NCBI RefSeq assembly: GCF_900454025.1
Contig: NZ_UGQM01000001.1
Coordinates: 868,001 to 932,000 of the forward strand
Direction: 5' to 3'
DNA: 64,000 bases
Source: Mycolicibacterium gilvum
Lineage (GTDB): Bacteria; Actinomycetota; Actinomycetes; Mycobacteriales; Mycobacteriaceae
Shown here: positions 7,253-14,921 of the stretch, piece after piece
Position numbering within the stretch: position 1 is the first letter of the stretch
How the letters are laid out: the number at the start of each line of letters is the position of its first letter
Translations under genes and position numbers: made by a program
The notes under the pieces: generated by a model
Seen by the model: the letters and a program-made list of their open reading frames with translations, nothing else
Databases searched by the model: none
What the model was told of the DNA's origin: nothing

Positions 7253-8782
7253 TCAGCCGATGTGGCGGTGCTCGTCTGTCCAGTACGGTTCTCGCAGCTG
7301 GCGTTTGAGCAGCTTGCCGCTGGGGTTGCGGGGCAGCGCGTCGACGAAGTCGACGGACTTCGGCAGCTTGAACCCGGCCAGCTGTTCGCGCGCGAAGGCG
7401 ATCAACTCGGCCTCGGTGACCGGGGCGCCGGCGACGACGACGGCTTTGACGGCCTCGCCCCACCGGGTGTCCGGGATGCCGATGACGGCGACGTCGGTGA
7501 CGGCCGGGTGCGTCATCAGCACGTTCTCGACCTCGGCGGGATACACGTTCTCCGCACCCGAGACGATCATGTCCTTGATCCGGTCGTGCAGGTACAGGTA
7601 GCCGTCCCGGTCGAGGTATCCGGCATCGCCGGTTCGCAGCCAGCCGTCGGGGGTCAGCGTCGCCGCCGTCGCCTCGGGGTTGTTCCAGTAGCCGAGCATG
7701 TTCTGGTCCGACCGGGTCCACACCTCGCCGACGGTGCCGGGCGCGACGTCGCGTCCCGTCGGGTCCACGACGCGGATCTGCACCCACGGGTAGGGCCTGC
7801 CGCAGGAGCGCAGCAGCTGCGGCAGGTGTTCGTCGCCGTCGAGCTGGGTGACCGATCCGGTCGACTCGGTCATGCCGTACACCTGGGCGAAGATCCCGCC
7901 GAACCGGTCGATCCCGCGCATCAGGACGTCATCGGTGATCGGGGAGGCCCCGTACACGACGATCCGCAGCCGGGAGAGGTCGGTGTCGTCGAGACCCGGT
8001 GTGTCGAGCAGGAATTGGATCACCGCGGGAACCAGCAGCATGTTGGTGACGCGGTGGCGCGCGACGGCGTCGAGGATTGCGCCGGGGTCGACGTCACGCA
8101 GCACCACGGTGACCGCGCCCTCCCACAGCCCGGCCAGCGCCCACCCGAATCCCGCCATGTGGAACAGAGGCATCACCGCCAGGCTCACCGAGTCCGCGTC
8201 GAACTTCCACGGCCCGCCCACGCCCGCGGTCTTGCACACGACGTTGGCGTTGCTCAGCATCACCCCCTTCGGCGCCCCGGTGGTGCCCGACGTGTACATC
8301 AGGAACACCAGGTCGTCGGGTCCGGTGACGACACCGGGGTCGACGGCCGGCGCCGCGGCCAGCAGGTCCTCGAAAGTCGGCCAGTGGCGGTGCTTTCCGA
8401 TGACGACGACCTCGACGTCGAGATCGTCTGCGATGGCTTCGATCTGACCGGTGAACTCCTGTCCGACGACCACCACCGATGCGCCGCAGTCGGCGATCAC
8501 GTGGCGCATCTCCGGCGCGGTGAGCCGCCAGTTCACCGGTACCGCGACGGCGCCGAGTTTCGCGGAACCGAAAGCGACGTCGAAGAATTCGATGCCGTTG
8601 CGCTCCACGAAAGCGACCCTGTCGCCGGGCCCGACGCCGGTCCGGGAGAACGCCTGGGCGGTCCGGTTGGAGCGCTCGTCGAGTTTGCGGTAGCTGACGG
8701 TGCGGTCGCCGACGATCAGCGCGGGCGCGTCCGGGCGGTCGCGGCCGTGGCTGCGGACGATGTCGGCGAGGTTGTGGAACAC
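7253..8782 (-). CDS. Fatty-acyl-CoA synthetase (FadD family)
   Basis: A 509-residue ANL-superfamily ligase with a complete motif set: YTSGTTGAPKGVML (A3), VYGMTESTGS (A5), GWLRTGDAGYLD (A7/A8), DRIKDMIVSGAENVYP (hinge) and NPSGKLLKRQLR with the catalytic Lys. Such enzymes activate carboxylic acids as CoA thioesters; size and motifs resemble FadD3/FadD13-type enzymes. The start lies seven bases from the stop of the upstream SDR gene, so the two are translationally close. This fadD is not present between the glyoxalase and SDR genes in M. tuberculosis as I recall it, so it may be an insertion. The substrate is unknown. Confidence 0.88.
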   Translation of the reverse strand: MFHNLADIVRSHGRDRPDAPALIVGDRTVSYRKLDERSNRTAQAFSRTGVGPGDRVAFVERNGIEFFDVAFGSAKLGAVAVPVNWRLTAPEMRHVIADCGASVVVVGQEFTGQIEAIADDLDVEVVVIGKHRHWPTFEDLLAAAPAVDPGVVTGPDDLVFLMYTSGTTGAPKGVMLSNANVVCKTAGVGGPWKFDADSVSLAVMPLFHMAGFGWALAGLWEGAVTVVLRDVDPGAILDAVARHRVTNMLLVPAVIQFLLDTPGLDDTDLSRLRIVVYGASPITDDVLMRGIDRFGGIFAQVYGMTESTGSVTQLDGDEHLPQLLRSCGRPYPWVQIRVVDPTGRDVAPGTVGEVWTRSDQNMLGYWNNPEATAATLTPDGWLRTGDAGYLDRDGYLYLHDRIKDMIVSGAENVYPAEVENVLMTHPAVTDVAVIGIPDTRWGEAVKAVVVAGAPVTEAELIAFAREQLAGFKLPKSVDFVDALPRNPSGKLLKRQLREPYWTDEHRHIG

Positions 8783-8788
8783 GGCTTT

Positions 8789-9673
8789 TCAGTCCCTGGG
8801 CTGCATCCGCTGGCGTTTCATGATGGTGTCGACGGCGCCCGGGGCGACGCTGTTGATCGCATGGGCGGTGACGGCGATGCGCGGTGCGATGCTGACCGGA
8901 CGGTGCCGCGCGGCGGTGACGATCCAGCCGGCGGCCTCGTCGGCCGACAGACCGGGCAGTCCGTCGTAGGCCCGTGTCGGGGCGATCATCGGCGTCTTCA
9001 CCAGCGGGTAGTACAGCGTGGTCGCGTGCACGCCGCGGCCGGACCATTCGGTCTCGATGATGCGGCTGACCGAGCTCAGCGCGGCCTTCGAGGCGTTGTA
9101 GACGCCGAACAGCGGTGGGCTCTCGGTCTTCACGCCCCAGGTGGACACGTTGATGATGTGCCCGTCGCCACGCGCCAGCATGCCGGGCGCCAGGCCGCGG
9201 ATCAGCCGCAGCGGGCCGTAGTAGTTCAGCGTCATCGTGCGTTCCACGTCATGCCAGCGCTCCAGCGACTCCTCCAGCGGGCGGCGAATCGAGCGGCCGG
9301 CGTTGTTGACCAGGATGTCGATGCCGCCGAGGTCCTTCTCGACGGTCGCGACGAGCTCGTCGACGGCGTCGAGGTCGGACAGGTCGCAGGCGTGGGCCCG
9401 GGCGTCACCCCCGGCGTCAGCGATCCGGATGACGAGCTCGTCGAGCAGATCCCGGCGCCGCGCGACCGCCACCACCGTCGCTCCGCGGCGGGCGAGCTTC
9501 TCGGCGGCGGCCTCCCCGATACCCGAGGACGAGCCGGTGAGCAGGACGCGCTTGCCCCGCAGCTCGATGGTCTCGCGGGTCGGTCGGTTCAGCAGCGCCG
9601 GCAGGATCGGCGGACGCATGCTGGTCAGCACCACCTGGTCGGCGAGACGCCGCAGCGGATTCCTACTCGTCAC
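8789..9673 (-). CDS. Short-chain dehydrogenase/reductase (Rv0547c-like)
   Basis: About 294 residues. Rossmann cofactor motif TGSSSGIGEA near residue 46, structural NNAGRS, catalytic Ser (VSTWGV region) and YNASK (Tyr-x-x-x-Lys) are all present, so it is a classical SDR expected to be active. Cofactor preference is probably NADP(H), judging by the following ARRR. The C-terminus (HAINSVAPGAVDTIM) resembles the membrane-associated mycobacterial group. The GTG at 9673 is chosen because longer frames run into the upstream hairpin. It lies between menB and fadD in a minus-strand operon. Confidence 0.85.
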   Translation of the reverse strand: MTSRNPLRRLADQVVLTSMRPPILPALLNRPTRETIELRGKRVLLTGSSSGIGEAAAEKLARRGATVVAVARRRDLLDELVIRIADAGGDARAHACDLSDLDAVDELVATVEKDLGGIDILVNNAGRSIRRPLEESLERWHDVERTMTLNYYGPLRLIRGLAPGMLARGDGHIINVSTWGVKTESPPLFGVYNASKAALSSVSRIIETEWSGRGVHATTLYYPLVKTPMIAPTRAYDGLPGLSADEAAGWIVTAARHRPVSIAPRIAVTAHAINSVAPGAVDTIMKRQRMQPRD

Positions 9674-9694
9674 GCCGCGGAGTCTATTTCCAGC

Positions 9695-9755
9695 GCCGAA
9701 ATTGCATTCCAGCAGGACCTCACTCGCACTTCTCCTGCTGGAACGCAATTTCGGC
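9695..9755. terminator. Long inverted repeat after menB
   Basis: 23-base arms at 9695-9717 and 9733-9755 pair with one mismatch (a G-U pair in RNA) around a 15-base loop. It lies between the menB stop (9764) and the SDR start (9673), both on the minus strand, and could attenuate read-through. The stem shares its CGAAATTGCATTCC core with the hairpin at 777-836. Confidence 0.7.
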
Positions 9756-9763
9756 GGAAATCA

Positions 9764-10675
9764 CTAGAAGTAGCGGGGGAACGGCGACCAGTCGGGGTCG
9801 CGTTTCTCCAGGAACGCGTCGCGACCTTCGACGGCCTCGTCGGTCATGTACGCCAACCGCGTCGCCTCGCCGGCGAACAGCTGCTGGCCGACCAGTCCGT
9901 CGTCGAGCAGGTTGAACGCATACTTGAGCATCCGGACGGCCTGTGGAGATTTGCCGTTGATCTCCGAAGCCCACTGCAGCGCAACATTTTCCAGCTCGGC
10001 GTGGTCGACGACCTCGTTGACCGCGCCCATCGCGTGCATCTGCTCGGCGGTGTAGGGCCGGCCCAGGAAGAAGATCTCGCGGGCGAACTTCTGCCCGGCC
10101 TGGCGCGCCAGGTACGCCGAACCGTAGCCGCCGTCGAACGAGCCGACATCGGCGTCGGTCTGCTTGAAGCGGGCGTGCTCCCGCGACGCCAGGGTCAGGT
10201 CGCACACTACGTGCAGCGAGTGTCCGCCGCCGGCGGCCCACCCGTTGACCAGACAGATCACCGGTTTGGGCATGAAGCGGATCAGCCGCTGGACCTCGAG
10301 GATGTGCAGCCGCCCGGCACGGGCCGGGTCCACCGTCTCGGCGGTATCGCCGCTGGCGTACTGGTAGCCGCTGCGGCCGCGGATCCGCTGGTCGCCGCCG
10401 GAGCAGAACGCCCAGCCGCCGTCCTTCGGCGACGGCCCGTTGCCGGTCAGCAGCACCACCCCGACGTTCGACGACATCCTGGCGTGGTCCAGGACGCGGT
10501 ACAGCTCGTCGACGGTGTGCGGTCGGAACGCGTTGCGCACCTCCGGGCGGTCGAACGCGATCCTTACGGTCGGTTGGTCGACGGCGCGGTGATAGGTGAT
10601 GTCGGTCAGGTCGTCGAAGCCGGACACCGGCTCCCAGAGGCTGGGGTCGAACGGATTGCTCCCGGGGGTAGTCAC
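9764..10675 (-). CDS. menB: 1,4-Dihydroxy-2-naphthoyl-CoA synthase MenB
   Basis: A 303-residue crotonase-fold enzyme that cyclises o-succinylbenzoyl-CoA, the step after MenE. MenB-specific features include FCSGGDQRIRGR (oxyanion-hole region), VNGWAAGGGHSLHVVCDLT, the QTDADVGSFDGGYGSAYL block and the C-terminal KRDPDWSPFPRYF. The size and an N-terminal extension fit actinobacterial MenB. It starts three bases from the upstream Ddn-like gene stop. In the window it is separated from menC and menD by the Mce block. Confidence 0.95.
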   Translation of the reverse strand: MTTPGSNPFDPSLWEPVSGFDDLTDITYHRAVDQPTVRIAFDRPEVRNAFRPHTVDELYRVLDHARMSSNVGVVLLTGNGPSPKDGGWAFCSGGDQRIRGRSGYQYASGDTAETVDPARAGRLHILEVQRLIRFMPKPVICLVNGWAAGGGHSLHVVCDLTLASREHARFKQTDADVGSFDGGYGSAYLARQAGQKFAREIFFLGRPYTAEQMHAMGAVNEVVDHAELENVALQWASEINGKSPQAVRMLKYAFNLLDDGLVGQQLFAGEATRLAYMTDEAVEGRDAFLEKRDPDWSPFPRYF

Positions 10676-10678
10676 GCC

Positions 10679-11128
10679 TCAAACGTTATCGAAGCGGAAC
10701 ACCGGGCAGCGTTCGGCCAGTGCCTCGAACTCGTCGGGGTGAGGTCCGGTGACCAGACCGGCGTTCTTCATGAAGTCCATGCCGGTCGGCACCAGCACCG
10801 GGAACTGCCGCAGCAGCGGGCGCGCTTCCTCGACGGGCAGCTCGGCCATCCGCACGCGTTCCCGCGTCCGGCCGCGTGTCAGCACGGCATCGGGATTGGC
10901 CTGCAGATTGCGGACCCAGTCCGATCCGGGAAGCCCGCCGACCACATACCGCCGCCCGTCGACCTCGAACGGGGTGATCGGTGTGGAGCGCGGCTTACCG
11001 GTTCTGCGTCCGGTCACGGTCAGCACCACGGGCCCGTTCTTCAGCAGACCGGTCCTGTTGATCGCGATCATCGCCTTGTTCACGTATTTGAGCCACCACG
11101 GAGGCCGGATCCGCTCGCCACTCGCCAT
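10679..11128 (-). CDS. F420-dependent nitroreductase/quinone reductase family (Ddn-like)
   Basis: About 149 residues of the deazaflavin-dependent nitroreductase family (PF04075). Visible features are an amphipathic N-terminus (PPWWLKYVNKAMIAINRTGLL), the LTVTGRRTGKPRSTPITPF split-barrel strand and YVVGGLPGSDWVRNLQANPDA. Family members use F420H2 and can reduce menaquinone or nitroaromatics. The ATG at 11128 places the family N-terminus correctly. It abuts menB, so a role in quinone redox handling would fit, but that is inference. Confidence 0.85.
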   Translation of the reverse strand: MASGERIRPPWWLKYVNKAMIAINRTGLLKNGPVVLTVTGRRTGKPRSTPITPFEVDGRRYVVGGLPGSDWVRNLQANPDAVLTRGRTRERVRMAELPVEEARPLLRQFPVLVPTGMDFMKNAGLVTGPHPDEFEALAERCPVFRFDNV

Positions 11129-11138
11129 GAGTTCGACG

Positions 11139-11825
11139 CTACAACCGGATTCCGTGTACCCGCAGGGCGCCGAGCAGCCCGTCGCTGCGTTCACGCGTCG
11201 GTAGCGGGTCGACGAGCGCGAACGCGCACCCCAGCGCGCGGGCGCCGCCGTCGGCTTCGTCGCTGTCTCCGACCATCAAGGCGCGCTCTGCGGGCACTCC
11301 GAGCCGGTCCAGGGCGGTCTGGAAGATCGACGGATCCGGTTTGACGGCGCCCACCTCGAAGGAGAGCACGAACTCGTCGACGGTCCCGACGCCGTCGAAT
11401 GCGGGCCGCAGATCGAACGCGATGTTGGACACGACCGCTGTCCTGATGCCGCGCCGGCGAAGACCGGTGAGCACCGTCGCGGTGTCGGGGTAGGGCGTCC
11501 AGCAGGCGGGGTCGATCACCCGGGAGTAGAGCGATTCGGCGTGCTCGCACGCGAGTCCCGACTCCCGCAGCACGTGCAGATAAGCCTCGCGGTGCAGGTG
11601 CGGGGCGAGGTCGCGGTTCATCCACGCCTCCAAGGCTTCCGGCGTCATCGATACCGACCGTCCCGTCGGTGCGGTCAACCGCCGCATCAACTCGGCCTGC
11701 ACGTGTTCGTCGACGTCCCGGTTGCCGGCGGAGGCGAGGGTCATCCCGTCGAACCAGCTCTCGTCTTCCTCGAGCCGGAACAACGTGCCGGAGAAATCGA
11801 ACAGCACCGCGTCCAGGTCGGTCAC
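11139..11825 (-). CDS. HAD-superfamily hydrolase
   Basis: 228 residues. HAD motif I is LFDFSGTLF, where the second Asp of the usual DxD is replaced by Ser (DFS). Motif II is VSNIAF, motif III has Lys in VKPDPSIF and motif IV is MVGDSDEADG. Loss of the second motif-I Asp, which protonates the leaving group in phosphatases, is found in dehalogenase- and phosphonatase-type members, so a plain phosphatase label is unsafe. It starts with GTG at 11825. It is the first gene of the minus-strand run ending at 6846 and is divergent from the GT2 cassette. Confidence 0.85.
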   Translation of the reverse strand: MTDLDAVLFDFSGTLFRLEEDESWFDGMTLASAGNRDVDEHVQAELMRRLTAPTGRSVSMTPEALEAWMNRDLAPHLHREAYLHVLRESGLACEHAESLYSRVIDPACWTPYPDTATVLTGLRRRGIRTAVVSNIAFDLRPAFDGVGTVDEFVLSFEVGAVKPDPSIFQTALDRLGVPAERALMVGDSDEADGGARALGCAFALVDPLPTRERSDGLLGALRVHGIRL

Positions 11826-11876
11826 TCCACCATGGTGCCAGGTGTGAAATTTTCGCGAAATGGCTAATAAACCGGG

Positions 11877-12590
11877 GTGAATGACTTGTCACGTGCCGTC
11901 GTGGTGGTGCCTGCGCACAACGAGAAGGACCATCTGCCGGACTGCCTCCGCGCGCTCACCACCGCCGCGCTGTGCGTGCCCATCCCGGTCGGCATCGTGG
12001 TGGTCCTCGATTCCTGTGATGACGGCAGCGACGCGCTCGCCGGGCAGTTCGGCGCCGACGTCCACTTCGTCTCCGTCGACGCGGGCAACGTCGGCGCCAC
12101 CCGCGCCGCCGGGTTCGAGTACGCCCGCACCTTGTTCGGCGACGACGAGATCGGGCGCACCTGGTATGCGACCACCGACGCGGACAGCACGGTCGACGCG
12201 GACTGGCTGGTCCGGATGCTCGGCGCCGGCGCCGACATGGTGCTCGGTGTGGTGCGGGTGTCGAGCTGGCGGCACTTCTCACCTGCGGTGGCGCGACGCT
12301 ATCTGCGCGGCTACCGGTCTCGCGGTACGGGACACCGGCACATTCACGGTGCGAACATGGGGTTCCGTGCCGAATCCTATTGGCGTGTCGGGGGATTCCG
12401 GGCGCTGAAGAGCAGCGAGGATGTCGACCTGGTCCGTAGATTCGAAGACGCCGGAATGTTCATCCACCGGGACCGGCGCCTGTCGGTGGCGACCTCGGAC
12501 CGTCGGGAGGGTCGTGCGCCCGGCGGCTTCGCCCAGCATCTGCGGAATCTGTCGCGTTCGGACGACCCCGGGAAAGCCGACGTGGCATGA
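11877..12590 (+). CDS. Family 2 glycosyltransferase, first gene of a four-gene cassette
   Basis: 237 residues with a GT-A fold. Features are VVVPAHNEKDHLPDCL at the N-terminus, VVLDSCDDGSD, the catalytic-metal DADSTVDADWL and an acceptor region (HIHGANMGFRAESYWRVGGF ... EDVDLVRRF). There are no membrane helices, so it probably works in the cytosol on a soluble or membrane-surface acceptor. It starts with GTG at 11877, 51 bases from the divergent HAD gene. Its stop overlaps the next start (ATGA), and the following genes continue the same coupling. Donor and acceptor are unknown. Confidence 0.88.
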   Translation: MNDLSRAVVVVPAHNEKDHLPDCLRALTTAALCVPIPVGIVVVLDSCDDGSDALAGQFGADVHFVSVDAGNVGATRAAGFEYARTLFGDDEIGRTWYATTDADSTVDADWLVRMLGAGADMVLGVVRVSSWRHFSPAVARRYLRGYRSRGTGHRHIHGANMGFRAESYWRVGGFRALKSSEDVDLVRRFEDAGMFIHRDRRLSVATSDRREGRAPGGFAQHLRNLSRSDDPGKADVA

Positions 12591-13528
12591 CTGCCGGCCT
12601 GGTCCGGAGCTGGCTGGAATCCGGTCGGCTCGACCTGCCGCTGCCGGGGGGCGGCGACACGGCCCTGCGCTGGGAGAGATTGGCCGAACTCGCCGAGATC
12701 GACGTCGTGGCAGGGCGTCTGGCGGAAGCGCACGCCGATGCGGCGGCGATCCTCGCAGAACTCGGGGGCCGGGCACCGGCGCCGGGCCAGTGGTGGGGAG
12801 TGTGGGCCGCGGAGTCCGGCGACGAGGTGGTGACCGCACACGACGACGGCACCCGGGTACTGCTCGACGGGACGAAGGTGTGGTGCTCGGGGGCGGGGCT
12901 GTGTACACACGCACTGGTGACGGCGCGGCTGTCGACGGGTGAGCGCGGCCTGTTCGCCGTCGACCTCGCGGCGGACGGGGTGCGGCCGCTGCGGAGCGGG
13001 TGGCACACCACCGGTATGGCCGAATCCGACACCCGCTCGGTGGCATTCGCGATGACCCCCGCGGTCGCGGTGGGGGCACCGGGCGAGTATCTGACCCGTC
13101 CGGGCTTCTGGCACGGCGCGGTCGGGGTGGCCGCCTGCTGGCTCGGCGGAGCCCGCGCCGTGGCCGCAGCACTGTATGCGCGGGTCGCCGCGGGAAACGC
13201 CGACGCGCACACCGCGGCGCATCTGGGCGCCGTGGATGCGTCGCTGACCGCCGCGCACGCCACGCTGGCGGCCGTGGCCGCAGACATTGACGCCGATCCG
13301 CGGAACTGCGGTGGCCGTGCGGAACTAGGTGCTCGCCGCGCCCGCGCCGTCGTCGAGACCGCTGTCGAGGAAACGCTGAGCAGAACCGCGCGGGCGCTCG
13401 GCCCGTCGCCACTGGCCATGGACTCCGACCATGCGCGTCGGGTGGCCGATCTGTCGATCTACGTCCGGCAGAGCCACGCCGAACGGGACCTTGAGCGTCT
13501 CGGGGTGCTCGCGGCGGAGCCGTCATGA
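12587..13528 (+). CDS. Acyl-CoA dehydrogenase-like flavoprotein (short)
   Basis: 313 residues, shorter than the roughly 380 of a normal acyl-CoA dehydrogenase. The middle (GTKVWCSGAGLCTHALVTARL) and the helical C-terminal half resemble the ACAD fold. The N-terminal helical domain is reduced, and no obvious catalytic Glu motif is visible. It is coupled on both sides (ATGA with the glycosyltransferase, ATGA with the PIG-L gene). It may desaturate or oxidise a CoA- or carrier-bound intermediate, or be a non-catalytic member. I call only the family. Confidence 0.75.
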   Translation: MTAGLVRSWLESGRLDLPLPGGGDTALRWERLAELAEIDVVAGRLAEAHADAAAILAELGGRAPAPGQWWGVWAAESGDEVVTAHDDGTRVLLDGTKVWCSGAGLCTHALVTARLSTGERGLFAVDLAADGVRPLRSGWHTTGMAESDTRSVAFAMTPAVAVGAPGEYLTRPGFWHGAVGVAACWLGGARAVAAALYARVAAGNADAHTAAHLGAVDASLTAAHATLAAVAADIDADPRNCGGRAELGARRARAVVETAVEETLSRTARALGPSPLAMDSDHARRVADLSIYVRQSHAERDLERLGVLAAEPS

Positions 13529-14292
13529 CGGCGTCACAGACCGGCAACTCCGACCGGTTCGCCGTCCATCCGCTCCCGGACGGGGGCACACCCGAGAAGG
13601 TGTGGGCGCGAGCCGGTCTCCGATTGCCCCCGCTGGATCTCGCGGGTTGCCGTGAGATCGTGATCGTCGGCGCGCACCCGGACGACGAGACCCTCGGATT
13701 CGGCTCAGCGGCAGCGATGCTGGCGGAGTCCGGGGTGCGGGTGCAGATCGTGTCGGCCAGCGACGGCGGCGCCGCGTTTCCGAATGTGTCCCTGCTGCAG
13801 CGGTATCGGATCGAGGCGTTACGTCGGTCCGAACTGCGCGCCGCCGCCGACACGCTGGGGTTGTCGACGCCGATCAGCCTCGGTCTGCCCGACGGCGAGA
13901 TCGCCCGTCACGAGCAGCGTCTGACCGATCTGCTCATCGAGATCCTGACCGACACTCCGGCCGGCACCTGGTGCGCCGCGACGTGGCGAGGAGACGGGCA
14001 CCCCGATCACGAAGCTGTGGGCCGGGCCGCCGCGGTGGCCGCCGAGTGCACCGGAACAGTGCTGCTCGAGTACCCGGTGTGGATGTGGCACTGGGCGCGC
14101 CCCGGGGATCCGGCGGTCCCGTGGGAGCGGGCCCGTGCCGTGGGCGCGACGCCGGCGGCCGTGGCGCGGAAGATGAAGGCGGCTGCGCTTTTTCGCAGCC
14201 AGTTCGAGCCGACGGAGTACGGTGACGAGCCCGTGCTGCCGCCGTACTTCCTCCCGCGGTTGCTCACCGTCGGCGAGGTGGTGTTTCGGTGA
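13525..14292 (+). CDS. PIG-L (LmbE) family zinc deacetylase
   Basis: 255 residues with the defining zinc motif AHPDDE (about residues 50-55) and the second His motif in GDGHPDHEAVGRA (about 148-153), so the metal site appears complete. The family includes MshB and Mca of mycothiol metabolism and removes N-acetyl groups from amino sugars. Length and context differ from MshB. It is third in the cassette, coupled by ATGA to the preceding gene and GTGA to the next. Together with a glycosyltransferase this suggests making and then deacetylating an N-acetylhexosamine conjugate. Confidence 0.87.
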   Translation: MTASQTGNSDRFAVHPLPDGGTPEKVWARAGLRLPPLDLAGCREIVIVGAHPDDETLGFGSAAAMLAESGVRVQIVSASDGGAAFPNVSLLQRYRIEALRRSELRAAADTLGLSTPISLGLPDGEIARHEQRLTDLLIEILTDTPAGTWCAATWRGDGHPDHEAVGRAAAVAAECTGTVLLEYPVWMWHWARPGDPAVPWERARAVGATPAAVARKMKAAALFRSQFEPTEYGDEPVLPPYFLPRLLTVGEVVFR

Positions 14293-14912
14293 CTCCCAGG
14301 CTTCCGGACGGCTTCTTCGACCGCATGTATGCGCACGCGGCCGATCCGTGGCAGCTCGAATCCCGGTGGTACGAGAAGCGCAAGTACGACATCACCATGG
14401 CGTTGCTGCCCTACCCCCGGTACCGGCACGCATTCGAGCCGGGGTGTTCAATCGGCGTGCTGACCGAGCGTCTGGTCGCGCGCTGCGATCACGTCACCAG
14501 TTCCGATGTCGCCGTCGCGGCGCTGGACGCCGCACACCGGCGGTTGTCGGATCGCCGCATCAGGCACCGCGTCACGTTGCTCCGGGGATCGCTTGACGAT
14601 CCCTGGCCGACAACACCTTTCGATCTCATCGTGCTCTCCGAAGTGTGCTACTACCTGCAGCCGGCCACTCTGCGCGCGGTGCTGGACCGTGAGGTGCCCC
14701 GCCTGGGTCACCCGACGACCGTCGTCGCGGCACACTGGCGCCACGACGTCGAGGAGTATCCGATGAACGGCGATCACGCCAACGACGTCATCGGGGCCAC
14801 CGAGGGTCTTCATCATCTCGGCGGGTACCGGGACGCCGACGTCGTCATCGACGTGTTCGACAATGCGGGCGGTGCTTCGGTGGCCGCACGCACCGGAGTT
14901 CCCGGCTCCTGA
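14289..14912 (+). CDS. Class I SAM-dependent methyltransferase (NodS-like)
   Basis: 207 residues with the SAM motif I region AFEPGCSIGVLTERL, acidic motif II (SSDVAVAAL) and a motif IV region FDLIVLSEVCYYL. The N-terminal DPWQLESRWYEKRKYD resembles the NodS family, whose founding member N-methylates the deacetylated sugar of Nod-factor precursors. Coming directly after a deacetylase, N-methylation of a freed amino group is an attractive but unproven role. It is the last gene of the cassette; its stop is nine bases from the end of the convergent kinase-like gene. Confidence 0.85.
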   Translation: MTPRLPDGFFDRMYAHAADPWQLESRWYEKRKYDITMALLPYPRYRHAFEPGCSIGVLTERLVARCDHVTSSDVAVAALDAAHRRLSDRRIRHRVTLLRGSLDDPWPTTPFDLIVLSEVCYYLQPATLRAVLDREVPRLGHPTTVVAAHWRHDVEEYPMNGDHANDVIGATEGLHHLGGYRDADVVIDVFDNAGGASVAARTGVPGS

Positions 14913-14921
14913 CCACCCGGG

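Noticed and set aside
6986..11344. Very long plus-strand open frame (1452 codons)
   Set aside because: It is antisense to fadD, SDR, menB and the Ddn-like gene. The product is low-complexity Arg/Gly/Asp/Val sequence typical of GC-rich shadow frames.
12279..13853. Minus-strand 524-codon frame across the cassette
   Set aside because: Pro/Arg/Ser-rich shadow; the plus-strand genes have clear motifs and overlapping starts.
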